Shown: positions 26,474 through 36,050, counted from the first letter of the stretch. The stretch: DNA of 64,000 bases from Nitrosospira multiformis (GCF_900110185.1 NZ_FOCT01000010.1:79803-143802); one strand, 5' to 3'. Notes: generated by a model not told the origin, from the sequence alone. Program-made: numbers and translations.

Positions 26474-28090
26474 TCAAGCTGTCTGAGTCTGCCCCGCAAG
26501 CTGAGCAATCTTGATGATGACGAATTCAGCGGGTTTCAGCGGTGCAAAAGCGACAACAATATTGACTTTACCGTTATCAATATCAGCCTGCGTTGTGGTC
26601 TGGTTGTCACACTTCACTTGAAATGCTTCGCTGGGCTTCGAACCCTGAAACGCACCTTGACGAAACAGGCCGAGCATGAAGGCTTCAATGGACGTGCGTA
26701 TTGCTGTCCAAAGCGGCTCGTCGTTGGGTTCGAAGACAACCCAACCAAGATTATTGTAGAGCGTTTGTTCGAGGAACAATGTCATTCGCCGCACGGGCAC
26801 ATACTTCCATTGCTGCTGCGACGTGTTGGCGTCTGCTCCGACGGATGTACGCGCGCCAAAAACAACGGTACCGGCGCCCGGGAACGAACGTAGGCAGTTG
26901 ACAGCAATTTGGTTAAGTGTACCTTGACGACGGTCGCTCATCTCGCCCGCTGGAACAACACCCGTTGTTCCGAGGATAGTTGTTTCCAGCCCAGCTGGGG
27001 CCTTCCATACGCCTCGGTTGAGATCCGTCCGAGCAAAAATCCCGGCGACTGTGCCGGCGGGAGGCAGTTCAATTGGCTCGCCTGTTTGCGGATTATTCGA
27101 TTTTATGTATGGAAAATATATGGCTGTATTAGGGGCAAGAGGAGCCTTGGTTCCAATTTGGTTTTCCACCAGTTGAAAGTATGCATCACGAGGCAAGGTC
27201 GCATCGTCGTCGGGGGGTGGCGGGGGATCCATAATGAGGAATGCCCGCTTCCTCTCGCAGAAGTCCAGCACCCTGCTGAGAACAGTGCTCGATGTCACGC
27301 CCGGAAGCACCATCAGGTTGAAAATGGAAACTTTGTCCAAGGATGAGTCGTCCTCCAATACATCCAGGAAGTCAGGAGCAATCAAAGGGGGCACCCCTGT
27401 CACGCCTGAGAGCACCTTGTCAGTTTTGGGGGGATACGAAGTCGGAAGAGAGCCTGAGGTGGGCTTTACTGTCACAAGGCTGGATACCGCCTTAGTGCCA
27501 GTCCCGATCCTGGTTTCAATTTCGCTAAGTTTGACTTGGCGGTATACCTCAACTATTGCACCTGTACCGGAACCGTAGGTAATTACAATGTCCGCTTCGG
27601 TTGCAGACACAGGACTGGTGGGTGGAGAAGTCGGACTGACACCAGTCGGTGTTATTGCAACCCTCATCTCGTGAGTGGAGTCCGTGAGCTCCCGCGCTGT
27701 GAAGGTGATTCCACCTATATCCGCTGATCCTGGGTCTAGAGGTTCCCCCTCAAACTTAGCTTCCAGACCAACCACATAGCACATCGTACCGCCATTCAGG
27801 AAGAATTGATTAACAGCGAGCGGCAAGTTTCCAAAAAAATTATCGACAGCGTCCGTGGGTTTTGGTTTTGCCGGCGAAAAAATCGGGCTGTCAAAGAAGC
27901 CTCCAAAATTTCGCTCATAATCGGTGAAACTGAACAATAATATGGCTTTGCCAAACTGCGTCTTCGGTGTTTTGAATGGATGTGTGTAGCCGATAAATAC
28001 CGCGATGTTCGTCGGCGCGGCTGCAATGGTGTGGGTGGAGCTCGGAATTTCCTCTATATAAATCCCTGGATATGTAACCGTTACTGGCAT
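26474..28090 (-). CDS. contractile sheath protein
   Basis: The 538-residue protein opens with the sheath signature TYPGIYIEEIPSSTHTI followed by NIAVFIGYT. It ends in the conserved assembly domain (CDNQTTTQADIDNGKVNI, then FAPLKPAEFVIIKI), whose terminal strands link neighbouring subunits. About 200 residues of inserted surface domain lie between. It is the first gene of the directon, with a very strong ribosome binding site (GGAGGG) and a candidate promoter 80-110 nt upstream. Only one sheath gene is present, whereas Afp has three. Confidence 0.96.
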   Translation of the reverse strand: MPVTVTYPGIYIEEIPSSTHTIAAAPTNIAVFIGYTHPFKTPKTQFGKAILLFSFTDYERNFGGFFDSPIFSPAKPKPTDAVDNFFGNLPLAVNQFFLNGGTMCYVVGLEAKFEGEPLDPGSADIGGITFTARELTDSTHEMRVAITPTGVSPTSPPTSPVSATEADIVITYGSGTGAIVEVYRQVKLSEIETRIGTGTKAVSSLVTVKPTSGSLPTSYPPKTDKVLSGVTGVPPLIAPDFLDVLEDDSSLDKVSIFNLMVLPGVTSSTVLSRVLDFCERKRAFLIMDPPPPPDDDATLPRDAYFQLVENQIGTKAPLAPNTAIYFPYIKSNNPQTGEPIELPPAGTVAGIFARTDLNRGVWKAPAGLETTILGTTGVVPAGEMSDRRQGTLNQIAVNCLRSFPGAGTVVFGARTSVGADANTSQQQWKYVPVRRMTLFLEQTLYNNLGWVVFEPNDEPLWTAIRTSIEAFMLGLFRQGAFQGSKPSEAFQVKCDNQTTTQADIDNGKVNIVVAFAPLKPAEFVIIKIAQLAGQTQTA

Positions 28091-28579
28091 GGATCCCTCC
28101 TATGCTAAGGATTGGATATCTTCGCGAGATTTTCGCGTGGTATAGATGTGTTCGTGTTGTTATTTGATCGTAGAATATGAATACGAGATGTCAAGTCAAA
28201 ATAAAAATATTTTTAAATGTCCCAGCTCCGCCGGAATAAATTCTTTGTGCACTTATTTCTTAGATTAGTTTTTTTAGCTTCGCTCCTCTCGAGGAGACTG
28301 TGAGCTTACAAAGGCAAGGCGGTTTCACGCTTCAATCTCTTCGCTTGACGTTTGTCGTTTGTCACTCGGACACAACTGCTTCAATTCGGAAAGGATACAA
28401 ACAAGTATCGTTAAGACAAAGAATTTAAAATTTTTCTGAGATGATTGGTAGGCGAGAACAATCTGTGGAATCAGCATTTGCCGATCGAGTTCGTCCAGAA
28501 AAGCACGGTTCAGCGCTTTGCAGCTGAACAATAGGATGGCAGGATACTTAACTGGAAGAAAGAACTGGGAGGCCTGGAT
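28091..28579. other. 489-bp intergenic region between eCIS sheath gene and nadB
   Basis: Besides the candidate promoter, the stretch is AT-rich. It has a perfect 7-bp inverted repeat (28508-28514 with 28523-28529) between the eCIS promoter and the nadB stop codon, but without a U tract on either side. A 68-codon open frame on the minus strand (28325-28531) has no ribosome binding site or recognisable similarity and is not called. Confidence 0.5.
28172..28199 (-). promoter_or_regulatory. candidate sigma70 promoter of the eCIS operon
   Basis: On the minus strand TTGACT (28194-28199) and TATTCT (28172-28177) are separated by 16 nt. The -35 matches consensus at five of six positions and the -10 at four of six. 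The region is AT-rich, points to the sheath gene about 80 nt away, and is the only sizable gap upstream of the whole directon. This is a motif match only. Confidence 0.45.
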
Positions 28580-30184
28580 TCAGTACGCGCGCTTCAACAC
28601 CGTATCCCTCGTCTCCGGCAACAACTCCGGATAATCCTTGCTGTAGTGCAGCCCGCGGCTTTCATGACGCAGCATGGCACTTTGCACAATCAGGTCCGCC
28701 GTATCCACGAGATTGCGCAATTCCAGTAGATCGTTTGTGACATGGAAATTCGCGTAGTACTCATTGATCTCTTCATGCAGGAGATTGATGCGGTGCTGCG
28801 CGCGTTGCAGGCGTTTGGTGGTGCGGACAATGCCCACGTAACTCCACATGAAACGCCGCAACTCATCCCAGTTATGGGAAATGACGATTTCCTCATCAGC
28901 GTTGGTCACCCGGCTTTCGTCCCATTGCGGCAGTTCAGTTACGGGTACCGGCGTTTGCTCCATGATATCCCGTGCCGCGGCCTGTCCGAATACCAGGCAT
29001 TCGAGCAGCGAATTACTTGCCAGGCGGTTGGCTCCGTGCAATCCAGTATGCGCGGTTTCGCCAATTGCATAAAGATTGTCCAGATCCGTCTTGCCGTTCC
29101 AATCGGTAACGACACCGCCACATGTATAGTGAGCCGCAGGCACCACAGGTATCGGTTCTTTAGTGATATCGATCCCGAATTCCAGGCAACGCTGGTAAAT
29201 GGTCGGAAAATGCTCCTTCAGGAAGTTTGCCGGCTTGTGCGAGATATCCAGGTACACACAGTCGAGTCCGCGCTTCTTCATTTCGAAGTCGATTGCGCGC
29301 GCAACGATGTCACGCGGCGCAAGTTCCGCACGTTCATCATGCGCGGGCATGAAACGTGTCCCGTCCGGCAGTTTCAGCAGGCCGCCCTCGCCTCGCACCG
29401 CTTCGGTGATGAGGAACGATTTGGCGTGAGGATGATAAAGGCAGGTTGGATGAAACTGGATAAACTCCATATTCGCTATGCGGCAACCCGCACGCCATCC
29501 CATGGCGATGCCATCGCCGGTCGCAGTATCCGGGTTGGTAGTGTAAAGATAGACCTTGCCCGCGCCACCTGTCGCCAGCACGGTGTTATTCGCCGCTATG
29601 GTACGCACCCTCCCTTCCCTGCTGTCCAGCACATAGGCGCCCAGGCAGCGATTGCCCTTCTTGTGGGGATGCTCGATACGACCGGCTAATTTCGCGCTTG
29701 TTATGAGATCGATTGCAACGTGATACTCGAGCACGGTGATATTCGGGTGGGCATGCGCTCTTTCGATCAATGTCAATTGCACTGCCTTGCCGGTCGCATC
29801 CGCTGCGTGAATGACGCGGCGAACACTATGACCGCCTTCACGCGTCAGGTGATAGCCGGTTCCATTACCGCCGTCGCGCGTGAAAGGTACCCCCTGCTCG
29901 ATCAGCCATTGGACAGCTTGAGGACCATTTTCCACCACATATCGCGTCACTTCTTCATTGCAAAGACCCGCGCCTGCGACAAGCGTATCGTGAATGTGAG
30001 CTTCGGGCGAATCTTCTTCCGATAATGTTGCGGCGATTCCTCCCTGCGCCCACCCGCTTGCCCCATCGAGCAAGGCACGCTTGGTGATGAGGCCCACTTT
30101 CCTGTTTTGCGCCAGATTGAGCGCGAGGGTGAGCCCGGCCAGGCCGCTGCCAATTATCAGAGTATCGAAAGTAAGCTGTGGCAC
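28580..30184 (-). CDS. nadB: L-aspartate oxidase
   Basis: The enzyme oxidises L-aspartate to iminoaspartate with FAD, the first step of NAD synthesis from aspartate. The 534-residue length is normal. Visible are the N-terminal dinucleotide motif [16 protein letters not shown], the [13 protein letters not shown] loop, [16 protein letters not shown] of the active site, HPTCLYHP, and the [24 protein letters not shown]-contact region (residues about 365-385). The C-terminal helical domain is of the succinate dehydrogenase flavoprotein type. It appears to be monocistronic here, since no nadA or nadC is adjacent. Confidence 0.96.
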   Translation of the reverse strand: MPQLTFDTLIIGSGLAGLTLALNLAQNRKVGLITKRALLDGASGWAQGGIAATLSEEDSPEAHIHDTLVAGAGLCNEEVTRYVVENGPQAVQWLIEQGVPFTRDGGNGTGYHLTREGGHSVRRVIHAADATGKAVQLTLIERAHAHPNITVLEYHVAIDLITSAKLAGRIEHPHKKGNRCLGAYVLDSREGRVRTIAANNTVLATGGAGKVYLYTTNPDTATGDGIAMGWRAGCRIANMEFIQFHPTCLYHPHAKSFLITEAVRGEGGLLKLPDGTRFMPAHDERAELAPRDIVARAIDFEMKKRGLDCVYLDISHKPANFLKEHFPTIYQRCLEFGIDITKEPIPVVPAAHYTCGGVVTDWNGKTDLDNLYAIGETAHTGLHGANRLASNSLLECLVFGQAAARDIMEQTPVPVTELPQWDESRVTNADEEIVISHNWDELRRFMWSYVGIVRTTKRLQRAQHRINLLHEEINEYYANFHVTNDLLELRNLVDTADLIVQSAMLRHESRGLHYSKDYPELLPETRDTVLKRAY

Positions 30185-30331
30185 TGGTCGTCGTTATTTT
30201 GTTCTTGTGAGCAGGGAATGATAACAGACCTGACGGATGCTTTTACGGCAGCAAAGTCGATAGGATCAGAGGCGATTGATCTTTCGCCTCGCTTCATTCT
30301 TTCCGTGGACGCTGGGCGATTCTAACTCCAA

Positions 30332-31300
30332 TCAACGAAGATCAATCGACTCCGTCGATACCGGGCAATAATGACTGATGGTTCCCTGTTCGATCTCCAG
30401 GGTACTGTGGTGGATTGCGTAGTGCGATTCAAGGTTGTTCCTGATATTGTCCATGAAAGCATCGCCGGGGTAACCGTTTGGCATGACGAGGTGGACAGTG
30501 AGCGCGCTCTCGGTCGTACTCAAGCCCCATATATGCAGGTCATGTACGTCCGTTACACCCGGCTGGTTGCGCAGAAAAGCTTCGATCGCGGCAATGTCGA
30601 TATGCGGGGGCACGGCGCTCAGCGCAAGTTGAACCGAGTCGCGCAGAAGACCCCATGTATTGAACATAATGATGGTAACGACCATCAGGCTGATCACCGG
30701 GTCGAGCCAATACCATTGCGTAAAAAGGATCGCCACCCCCGATACCAGCACGCCCGCCGAAACCCCGGCATCTGTCGCCATGTGCAGGAAAGCGCCGCGA
30801 ATATTCACGTCCTCCTTGCTCCCCTTCAAAAACAGCCAAGCAGACAAACCGTTGATCATAAGACCAGCGGTCGCGACGGAAGCAACGATGAGGCCGGCTA
30901 CCAGCGGCGGTTGTGAAAACCGCTGAAGAGCTTCCCAGGCGATTGCCCCGCACGCCACCAGGAGCAGGACAGCGTTTGCCAGCGCGGCGAGTATCGAAGT
31001 GCTGCGCAAACCATAGGTATAACGTTCGCTCGGAGCCTTGCGACTCAGAATCGCCGCGCCCCAGGCTAACGCAAGCCCGAGTACATCCGATAAATTATGC
31101 CCTGCATCCGCCATGAGTGCCGTTGAGTTGGCGGCAAAGCCGTAACCGAATTCAACTACGACAAAGCCGACGTTTAAGGCGATGGCAATAACGAACGCAC
31201 GTCCATGATCACGTACGGGAGAATGGTTGTGGTGTTCAGGGTGGCCGATATGAGATGGCATGCTGGAAAAACCGTGTGCGCGATTGTAATGACTTCCCAT
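30332..31300 (-). CDS. cation diffusion facilitator (CzcD/ZitB-like zinc exporter)
   Basis: A proton-coupled exporter of Zn2+ and related metals in the inner membrane. A His-rich N-terminus (HPEHHNHSPVRDHG) is followed by six hydrophobic segments. The transport-site pattern HxxxD occurs in both TM2 (ALMADAGHNLSDVLGL) and TM5 (HMATDAGVSAGVL), typical of zinc-selecting members. The C-terminal cytoplasmic domain has VHDLHIWGLS. I take the ATG at 31300; a TTG three codons upstream and a later Met near 31261 are alternatives, and none has an ideal ribosome binding site. It is divergent from the copper-binding protein gene, which suggests a local metal-handling pair. Confidence 0.9.
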   Translation of the reverse strand: MGSHYNRAHGFSSMPSHIGHPEHHNHSPVRDHGRAFVIAIALNVGFVVVEFGYGFAANSTALMADAGHNLSDVLGLALAWGAAILSRKAPSERYTYGLRSTSILAALANAVLLLVACGAIAWEALQRFSQPPLVAGLIVASVATAGLMINGLSAWLFLKGSKEDVNIRGAFLHMATDAGVSAGVLVSGVAILFTQWYWLDPVISLMVVTIIMFNTWGLLRDSVQLALSAVPPHIDIAAIEAFLRNQPGVTDVHDLHIWGLSTTESALTVHLVMPNGYPGDAFMDNIRNNLESHYAIHHSTLEIEQGTISHYCPVSTESIDLR

Positions 31301-31517
31301 CCGCCTCAATCTGGATGAAAGACACGTAATCCGAACAATGATAGCAACAATCTATCCCTATTCCTGCTCCGCCATCGCCAGTCTCTTTCCTCGCTCTGAA
31401 TTTTATGTCTGCTAGCGTACAGAATGTGAGGTGGGGGGGGCGCACATTAGGCGCTAGCGGGTTTGAGGAAGCTCATCGATCCCCAAGAATTTCCCAAAAA
31501 CGGAAAAGGAGACGACC

Positions 31518-31859
31518 ATGTTTTTATACACGGAAACCGATCAGAATCTGCAAGCCTGTATCGATGCATGTAACCATTGTTATCGCACCTGCTTGCAAAT
31601 GGCCATGAACCATTGCCTCGAATCAGGCGGCAAACATGTTGAGGCCGATCACCTCCGATTGATGATGAATTGTGCGGAAATTTGCCAGACGTCGCTGAAT
31701 TTCATGCTCAGCGGATCCAGATTCAGCCCCAAGGTCTGTGGCGTCTGTGCCGAAATTTGCGACGCTTGTGCTAAAAGTTGCGAACAGCTGGATGGAATGG
31801 AAGAGTGTGTGCAAGCTTGCCGCCAGTGTGCGGAGCACTGCCGCAAGATGGCAGCATAA
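31518..31859 (+). CDS. four-helix bundle copper-binding protein (Csp3-like)
   Basis: The 113-residue protein has 16 cysteines, mostly as CxxxC along helices (QACIDACNHCYRTC, NCAEICQ, CGVCAEICDACAKSC, CVQACRQCAEHC). This is the pattern of the DUF326/Csp copper-storage family, in which the Cys residues line the core of a four-helix bundle and bind many Cu(I). No signal peptide or Tat motif is present, so a cytosolic Csp3-type store is inferred. The ribosome binding site AAAAGGAGA is strong. In an ammonia oxidiser with a copper-dependent monooxygenase such a store would be useful, though this depends on the organism inference. Confidence 0.9.
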   Translation: MFLYTETDQNLQACIDACNHCYRTCLQMAMNHCLESGGKHVEADHLRLMMNCAEICQTSLNFMLSGSRFSPKVCGVCAEICDACAKSCEQLDGMEECVQACRQCAEHCRKMAA

Positions 31860-32339
31860 AAACAAACGAAGTCTGTTAGCACTTGTTTCGCGACCCGCGT
31901 TGCTGCACGGAAAAAACCTCAGTAAGGCCTAAGCGAAGGCCATAGTGAACCTGCTCGAGCTTTGTAACGCAGCATTCACGTTTTTTCGTGCGCCCTCCGA
32001 AGGGAGGGGATGGATGATTTTATCCAGTCCATGGTTATTGCCGCTTACAGAGGCTTGCTCTGTGCGGGACGCACGCCTCGTCCGAATATAAAATCGTCTT
32101 CGTCGTCGCGAGCATGAAACAAGTGCTAACAAACCTTGAATCTGACATGTACTCCATCTGCTGGAATAACCACGTTTTCAACTGAACTAATTTATACTAC
32201 GTGTGTCTGTTCACTCAGACCACGGACGATAGACCGGTGCGTAATTCCCGATGGGCTCCTGAACGGGTATACTTGGCTGAGCTGCCTTATAAGGAAGCAG
32301 TTACAAGTAAGAGATTCGTCAATTCAGGAATTAGGTGGC
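31860..32339. other. 480-bp leader region upstream of rpoE
   Basis: No gene is seen. The left part shows no clear terminator after the copper-protein gene. The right part holds the candidate sigmaE-type promoter at 32183-32210. An open frame continues upstream of rpoE to 32136, but it shows no family resemblance and passes through the promoter, so it is not treated as coding. Confidence 0.5.
32183..32210 (+). promoter_or_regulatory. candidate sigmaE-dependent promoter of rpoE
   Basis: TGAACTA at 32183-32189 and TCTGT at 32206-32210 are separated by 16 nt. This resembles the sigmaE pattern GGAACTT-N16-TCTGA and lies about 130 nt before the rpoE start. RpoE commonly activates its own operon in other proteobacteria, so autoregulation is likely but unproven here. 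Confidence 0.45.
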
Positions 32340-32942
32340 ATGGGTGACCGGGAAATCGATCAGCAACTGGTGGAACGTGCGCAACACGGCGACAAGCAGG
32401 CCTTCGATCTTCTGGTGATCAAGTACCAGCGCAAGCTTGCCCGTCTCCTTTCGCAATTCATCAGGGATCCGTCAGAAGTAGAGGATGTGACCCAGGAAGC
32501 CTTCATTAAGGCTTACCGCGCGCTACCGTCTTTCCGTGGAGACAGTGCGTTTTATACCTGGTTGTACAGGATCGGCATCAATACTGCCAAGAATTTTCTG
32601 GTGGCTCAAGGACGGCGGGCGCCCACCACCACGACAGGATTCGATAGCGAAGAGGCCGAAGGTTTTGAAGAAGCGAGCCAACTGCGCGAAATGAATACGC
32701 CCGAGAGCGAGCTGACAAGCAAACAAATCGCTCAAACGGTGAACCAAACGTTGGAAGAATTGCCTGAAGAACTGCGAACGGCAATTACATTGAGAGAAAT
32801 TGAGGGACTGAGCTACGAGGAAATCGCAGCGATCATGAATTGTCCTATCGGCACGGTCCGTTCGCGAATATTTCGTGCACGGGAAGCAATAGCGGAAAAA
32901 CTGCGCCCCTTGCTGGGGACGGGTAAAGATAAGAGGTGGTAA
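32340..32942 (+). CDS. rpoE: RNA polymerase sigma factor RpoE (sigmaE/AlgU)
   Basis: Extracytoplasmic sigma factor controlling the envelope stress response. I place the start at 32340 (MGDREIDQQLVERAQHGD), preceded by AGGTGG. This gives 200 residues, close to the family norm. Region 2 is clear (DVTQEAFIKAYRALPSFRG, FYTWLYRIGINTAKN), as is the region 4 helix-turn-helix (SYEEIAAIMNCPIGTVRSR). rseA follows after one nucleotide, then rseB and degP, so the full sigma, anti-sigma and protease module is present. Confidence 0.97.
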   Translation: MGDREIDQQLVERAQHGDKQAFDLLVIKYQRKLARLLSQFIRDPSEVEDVTQEAFIKAYRALPSFRGDSAFYTWLYRIGINTAKNFLVAQGRRAPTTTTGFDSEEAEGFEEASQLREMNTPESELTSKQIAQTVNQTLEELPEELRTAITLREIEGLSYEEIAAIMNCPIGTVRSRIFRAREAIAEKLRPLLGTGKDKRW

Positions 32943-32943
32943 T

Positions 32944-33510
32944 ATGCAAGAAAAAATATCGGCATTGATGGATGGTGAACTGGACGCGGACGATGCGTCG
33001 GCAGTGATGGAGCAATTCAAGAACGCGGAGGAATTACGGGAACACTGGGTTGCTTACCACCTGATCAGCGATGCGTTGGGTCAGTCGGAGGTCAAACCAC
33101 TCGATATTACGCGACGAGTTAACGCAAGACTGGTAGCGGAACCTACAGTATTCACGGCATCAAGCGCAACATTGCCTTATCTGGCACCGAAGCGCAGACC
33201 AGGAGCCTATGCCGCTGCGGCCTCCATCGCGGCAGCGATGGTGGGTGGGTGGATAATTCTGCAGACGACGCAAGAGTCGGATCTTCTGAGGCAGAATCTG
33301 GCCGCCAACAGGACGGCACCCTCGACTTCTGCAGCCACTACTATAGCGCCCGTTGCCACTTATCCTGCAATTCCTGCCAAAGCATCCATCGCTGCATCCG
33401 AATCTGCGCAAATCAACGACTATCTCCTGGCGCATCAGCAATTCTCGCCTAGCACCACCATGCACGGAGCAATTCCTTTCATGCGTACAGCAGCGGAAAG
33501 CGCGCGATAA
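32944..33510 (+). CDS. rseA: anti-sigmaE factor RseA/MucA
   Basis: The 188-residue inner membrane protein starts with the RseA N-terminal domain that sequesters sigmaE (KISALMDGELDADDASAVM, then HWVAYHLISDALGQ). A single membrane segment lies at about 88-106 (AYAAAASIAAAMVGGWIIL), and the rest is a periplasmic, Ala/Ser-rich tail. Regulated cleavage of such factors frees sigmaE. The gene starts one nucleotide after rpoE, so the two are co-translated. rseB follows after 9 nt. Confidence 0.92.
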   Translation: MQEKISALMDGELDADDASAVMEQFKNAEELREHWVAYHLISDALGQSEVKPLDITRRVNARLVAEPTVFTASSATLPYLAPKRRPGAYAAAASIAAAMVGGWIILQTTQESDLLRQNLAANRTAPSTSAATTIAPVATYPAIPAKASIAASESAQINDYLLAHQQFSPSTTMHGAIPFMRTAAESAR

Positions 33511-33519
33511 CGTTCACAG

Positions 33520-34506
33520 ATGACACAGGTTTCACTGTCTTCCCTGTTGCTGACAGTTATCGTTCAATCCGCATTCGCGCAGAATCCCTCCAGTTCATCC
33601 CCCTCATCCCCCGAGGCGCTTAACTGGCTGCAAAAGATTGCCGCCGCGCCCCGCCATTACAACTATGTCGGGACATTCGTCTATTCGTCCGAGGGCCAGA
33701 TAGAAACATCCCGCATCATCCATCTGGTGAATGAGGAAGGTGAGCAGGAAAAAAGCATGGTGCTGGATGGTCCTCCCCGTGAGGTTATCCGCAACAACGA
33801 CGAAATGAGATGTTATCTTCCGGAAAACAAGACCGTGGTGACGGAAAAACGATGGTTGCGAAAAGTTTTTCCCGCCCTGCTGCCTCAGCCGCTGATCAAT
33901 CTCGACGACAACTATATCGTCAAAAAGGGCAAGCAGGAGCGAGTCAGCGATTATGCCAGCCAGGTCATCGAGTTGGAGCCCAGGGATGACAAGCGTTATG
34001 GTCAGAAATTATGGATGGATCCCAATACCGGCCTGTTGCTGAAAGCCGCCGTAATGGATAAAGGGCGGGTAGTGGAACAATTTGTATTCACCGACCTGAA
34101 AATTGGCGGTGAAATAGACAAAGATCTGTTGAAATCCCAATATTCGGGTCAAGCTACCGAATGGCGCAAGACAAATCTTGTCTCCTCGACACAGGGGAGC
34201 GGAAAACTTGGCTGGCAGGTTAAAGATCCGCCTCCAGGATTCAAAAAGATCGTGGAAATGAAACGTAATCTCTCCGGTAAATCCCGTCCTGTTGCGCATA
34301 TTGCTCTCTCGGATGGTCTTGCTGCCGTCTCGGTATTTATCGAGCCCAGTTCGGGAGAGGCTTCCTCTCCTGTCGAAGGCCTCTACCACAGCCGCGGCGC
34401 GATCAATATCTATACACGTACTCTCGGCGACAATAGGATAACTGCCATAGGCGAAGTACCGCCGGCCACTGTAATGCAAATCGGCAATTCTGTTACCAGT
34501 CGTTAG
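33520..34506 (+). CDS. rseB: sigmaE regulatory protein RseB/MucB
   Basis: The 328-residue periplasmic protein binds RseA and senses envelope stress. It has a signal peptide (LSSLLLTVIVQSAFAQ), then the MucB/RseB N-terminal domain (LNWLQKIAAAPRHYNYVGTF, GEQEKSMVLDGPPREVIRN) with a lipoprotein-localisation-like fold. The C-terminal domain shows GWQVKDPPPGFKKI and HIALSDGLAAVSVFIEP. Length and order in the operon match the family. Confidence 0.95.
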   Translation: MTQVSLSSLLLTVIVQSAFAQNPSSSSPSSPEALNWLQKIAAAPRHYNYVGTFVYSSEGQIETSRIIHLVNEEGEQEKSMVLDGPPREVIRNNDEMRCYLPENKTVVTEKRWLRKVFPALLPQPLINLDDNYIVKKGKQERVSDYASQVIELEPRDDKRYGQKLWMDPNTGLLLKAAVMDKGRVVEQFVFTDLKIGGEIDKDLLKSQYSGQATEWRKTNLVSSTQGSGKLGWQVKDPPPGFKKIVEMKRNLSGKSRPVAHIALSDGLAAVSVFIEPSSGEASSPVEGLYHSRGAINIYTRTLGDNRITAIGEVPPATVMQIGNSVTSR

Positions 34507-34628
34507 TCATCAAGACAGTCCGGTCGCGGCTCGGATTGAATGCGGTTCTGGTACTAGGTACTACTATCCCATTATTTTGGGCAGATGGATGAAGGGTTCA
34601 CCCGTTTTTACTCCATGGAAGAAAAAGT

Positions 34629-36050
34629 ATGATTGCTAAATTTTTACTGGTGGTGCTGCTTGGATTATCCACGAGCGCGTTTGCGCAGGCGCCAGCACGC
34701 GAATTGCCGGATTTTACCGGGTTGGTCGAAAGAGAAGGACCCTCGGTCGTAAATATCAGCACTGTTCAGTCAAGCAACTCAACCACGGAACGTGCTTTTC
34801 CGGGAATACCGAACATACCCGAGGATGATCCGTTTTTCGAGTTTTTCCGGAGACACATGCAGCCGCATGGAGGAATGCCACGAGATTTCGAAGCCAGATC
34901 GGTAGGCTCCGGCTTTATTATCAGTTCGGATGGCTATATTCTGACAAATACCCATCTGGTGGATGGAGCCGATGAAATCAATGTGAAGCTTACAGACAAG
35001 CGGGAGTTCCGGGCAAAGCTCATCGGCGCGGATCGCAAGACGGACATCGCTCTCCTCAAGATCGATGCTACCGGACTGCCGAAAGTCACCCAGGGTGATC
35101 CCAATAACATGAAGGTGGGAGAATGGGTGGTAGCGATCGGATCACCATTCGGCTTTGAAAACAGCGTCACTGCCGGGATTGTCAGCGCCAAAGGACGCTC
35201 TCTGGCACAGGAGAATTTCGTGCCCTTCATCCAGACGGATGTCGCGATCAACCCCGGGAATTCCGGCGGACCGCTATTCAATATGAACGGTGAGGTGGTC
35301 GGTGTCAATTCCCAGATCTACAGCCGCACTGGCGGATTCATGGGTTTGTCATTCGCCATTCCCATCGATGTTGCCCGGGACATATCGAATCAGCTGATTG
35401 CGAGCGGCAAGGTAAGCCGAGGCAGAATCGGCGTGCTGATTCAGGAAATCACAAAGGAACTGGCGGAATCGTTCGGTTTACCCAAGCCAGCCGGCGCGCT
35501 GGTAGCTTCTGTCCAGAAAGGCGGCCCGGCAGACAAGGCAGGTATTCAAGCACGGGATGTCATTCTCAAGTTCGACGGCAAGACCGTGAATTCCTCGGGC
35601 GATCTGCCACGCATAGTTGGCTCGACCAAGCCAGGCACGAAAGTGCAGATGCAGGTGTGGCGAAATGGGTCGACCAAGGAGTTCACGATTACAGTGGATG
35701 AGCTTCCGGAGGATGAAAAACCAGCAGCGCGTTCTGGAAAGCGGGGCAAGATGCCGGATACAGCGAATCGCATCGGTTTGAGCCTGATCGAGTTGACTCC
35801 GGATCAGAAGAAGGAACTGGAAACTGAAAGCGGACTTCTGGTCGAGGATATGGTGCCCGGTATCGCAAGCCGCGCGGGAGTCAGACCGGGCGATGTCATT
35901 CTGAGCATCAATAATCAGGATGTCAAAACGGTTGATCAATTCAACCAGTTACTCAACAAGGTCGAGAAAGGACGCAATATCGCCCTGCTGGTCAAGCGCG
36001 GTGATACAGCCACCTTCATCACCATGAAGATGAATGGTGAACACAGATAA
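34629..36050 (+). CDS. degP: periplasmic serine protease DegP/MucD
   Basis: The 473-residue Do-family protease and chaperone degrades misfolded envelope proteins. A signal peptide of about 20 residues ends at FAQ. The catalytic triad is H109 (NTHLVDG), D139 (KTDIALLK) and S212 (GNSGGPLF). Two PDZ domains follow (GALVASVQKGGPADKAGIQ and GLLVEDMVPGIASRAGVRP). The gene is 122 nt downstream of rseB and ends immediately before the glutaredoxin-like gene (TAA followed directly by ATG). Confidence 0.96.
   Translation: MIAKFLLVVLLGLSTSAFAQAPARELPDFTGLVEREGPSVVNISTVQSSNSTTERAFPGIPNIPEDDPFFEFFRRHMQPHGGMPRDFEARSVGSGFIISSDGYILTNTHLVDGADEINVKLTDKREFRAKLIGADRKTDIALLKIDATGLPKVTQGDPNNMKVGEWVVAIGSPFGFENSVTAGIVSAKGRSLAQENFVPFIQTDVAINPGNSGGPLFNMNGEVVGVNSQIYSRTGGFMGLSFAIPIDVARDISNQLIASGKVSRGRIGVLIQEITKELAESFGLPKPAGALVASVQKGGPADKAGIQARDVILKFDGKTVNSSGDLPRIVGSTKPGTKVQMQVWRNGSTKEFTITVDELPEDEKPAARSGKRGKMPDTANRIGLSLIELTPDQKKELETESGLLVEDMVPGIASRAGVRPGDVILSINNQDVKTVDQFNQLLNKVEKGRNIALLVKRGDTATFITMKMNGEHR

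Noticed and set aside
1201..28090. Prophage
   Set aside because: No capsid, portal, terminase, integrase, holin or lysin genes were seen, and AAA+ ATPase, DUF4255 and DUF4157 genes point to an eCIS.
1201..28090. Type VI secretion system
   Set aside because: No TssJ/L/M membrane complex, ClpV or TssB/C-type split sheath is present.
28325..28531. 68-codon minus-strand open frame upstream of the eCIS genes
   Set aside because: There is no ribosome binding site or recognisable similarity, and the AT-rich base content is that of intergenic DNA.
28742..29689. 315-codon plus-strand open frame
   Set aside because: It lies opposite nadB, whose motifs are unmistakable; the composition of the antisense frame is not protein-like.
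32136..32339. N-terminal extension of RpoE
   Set aside because: The extra 68 codons have no similarity to sigma factors and cover the candidate promoter; the start at 32340 gives the normal length.
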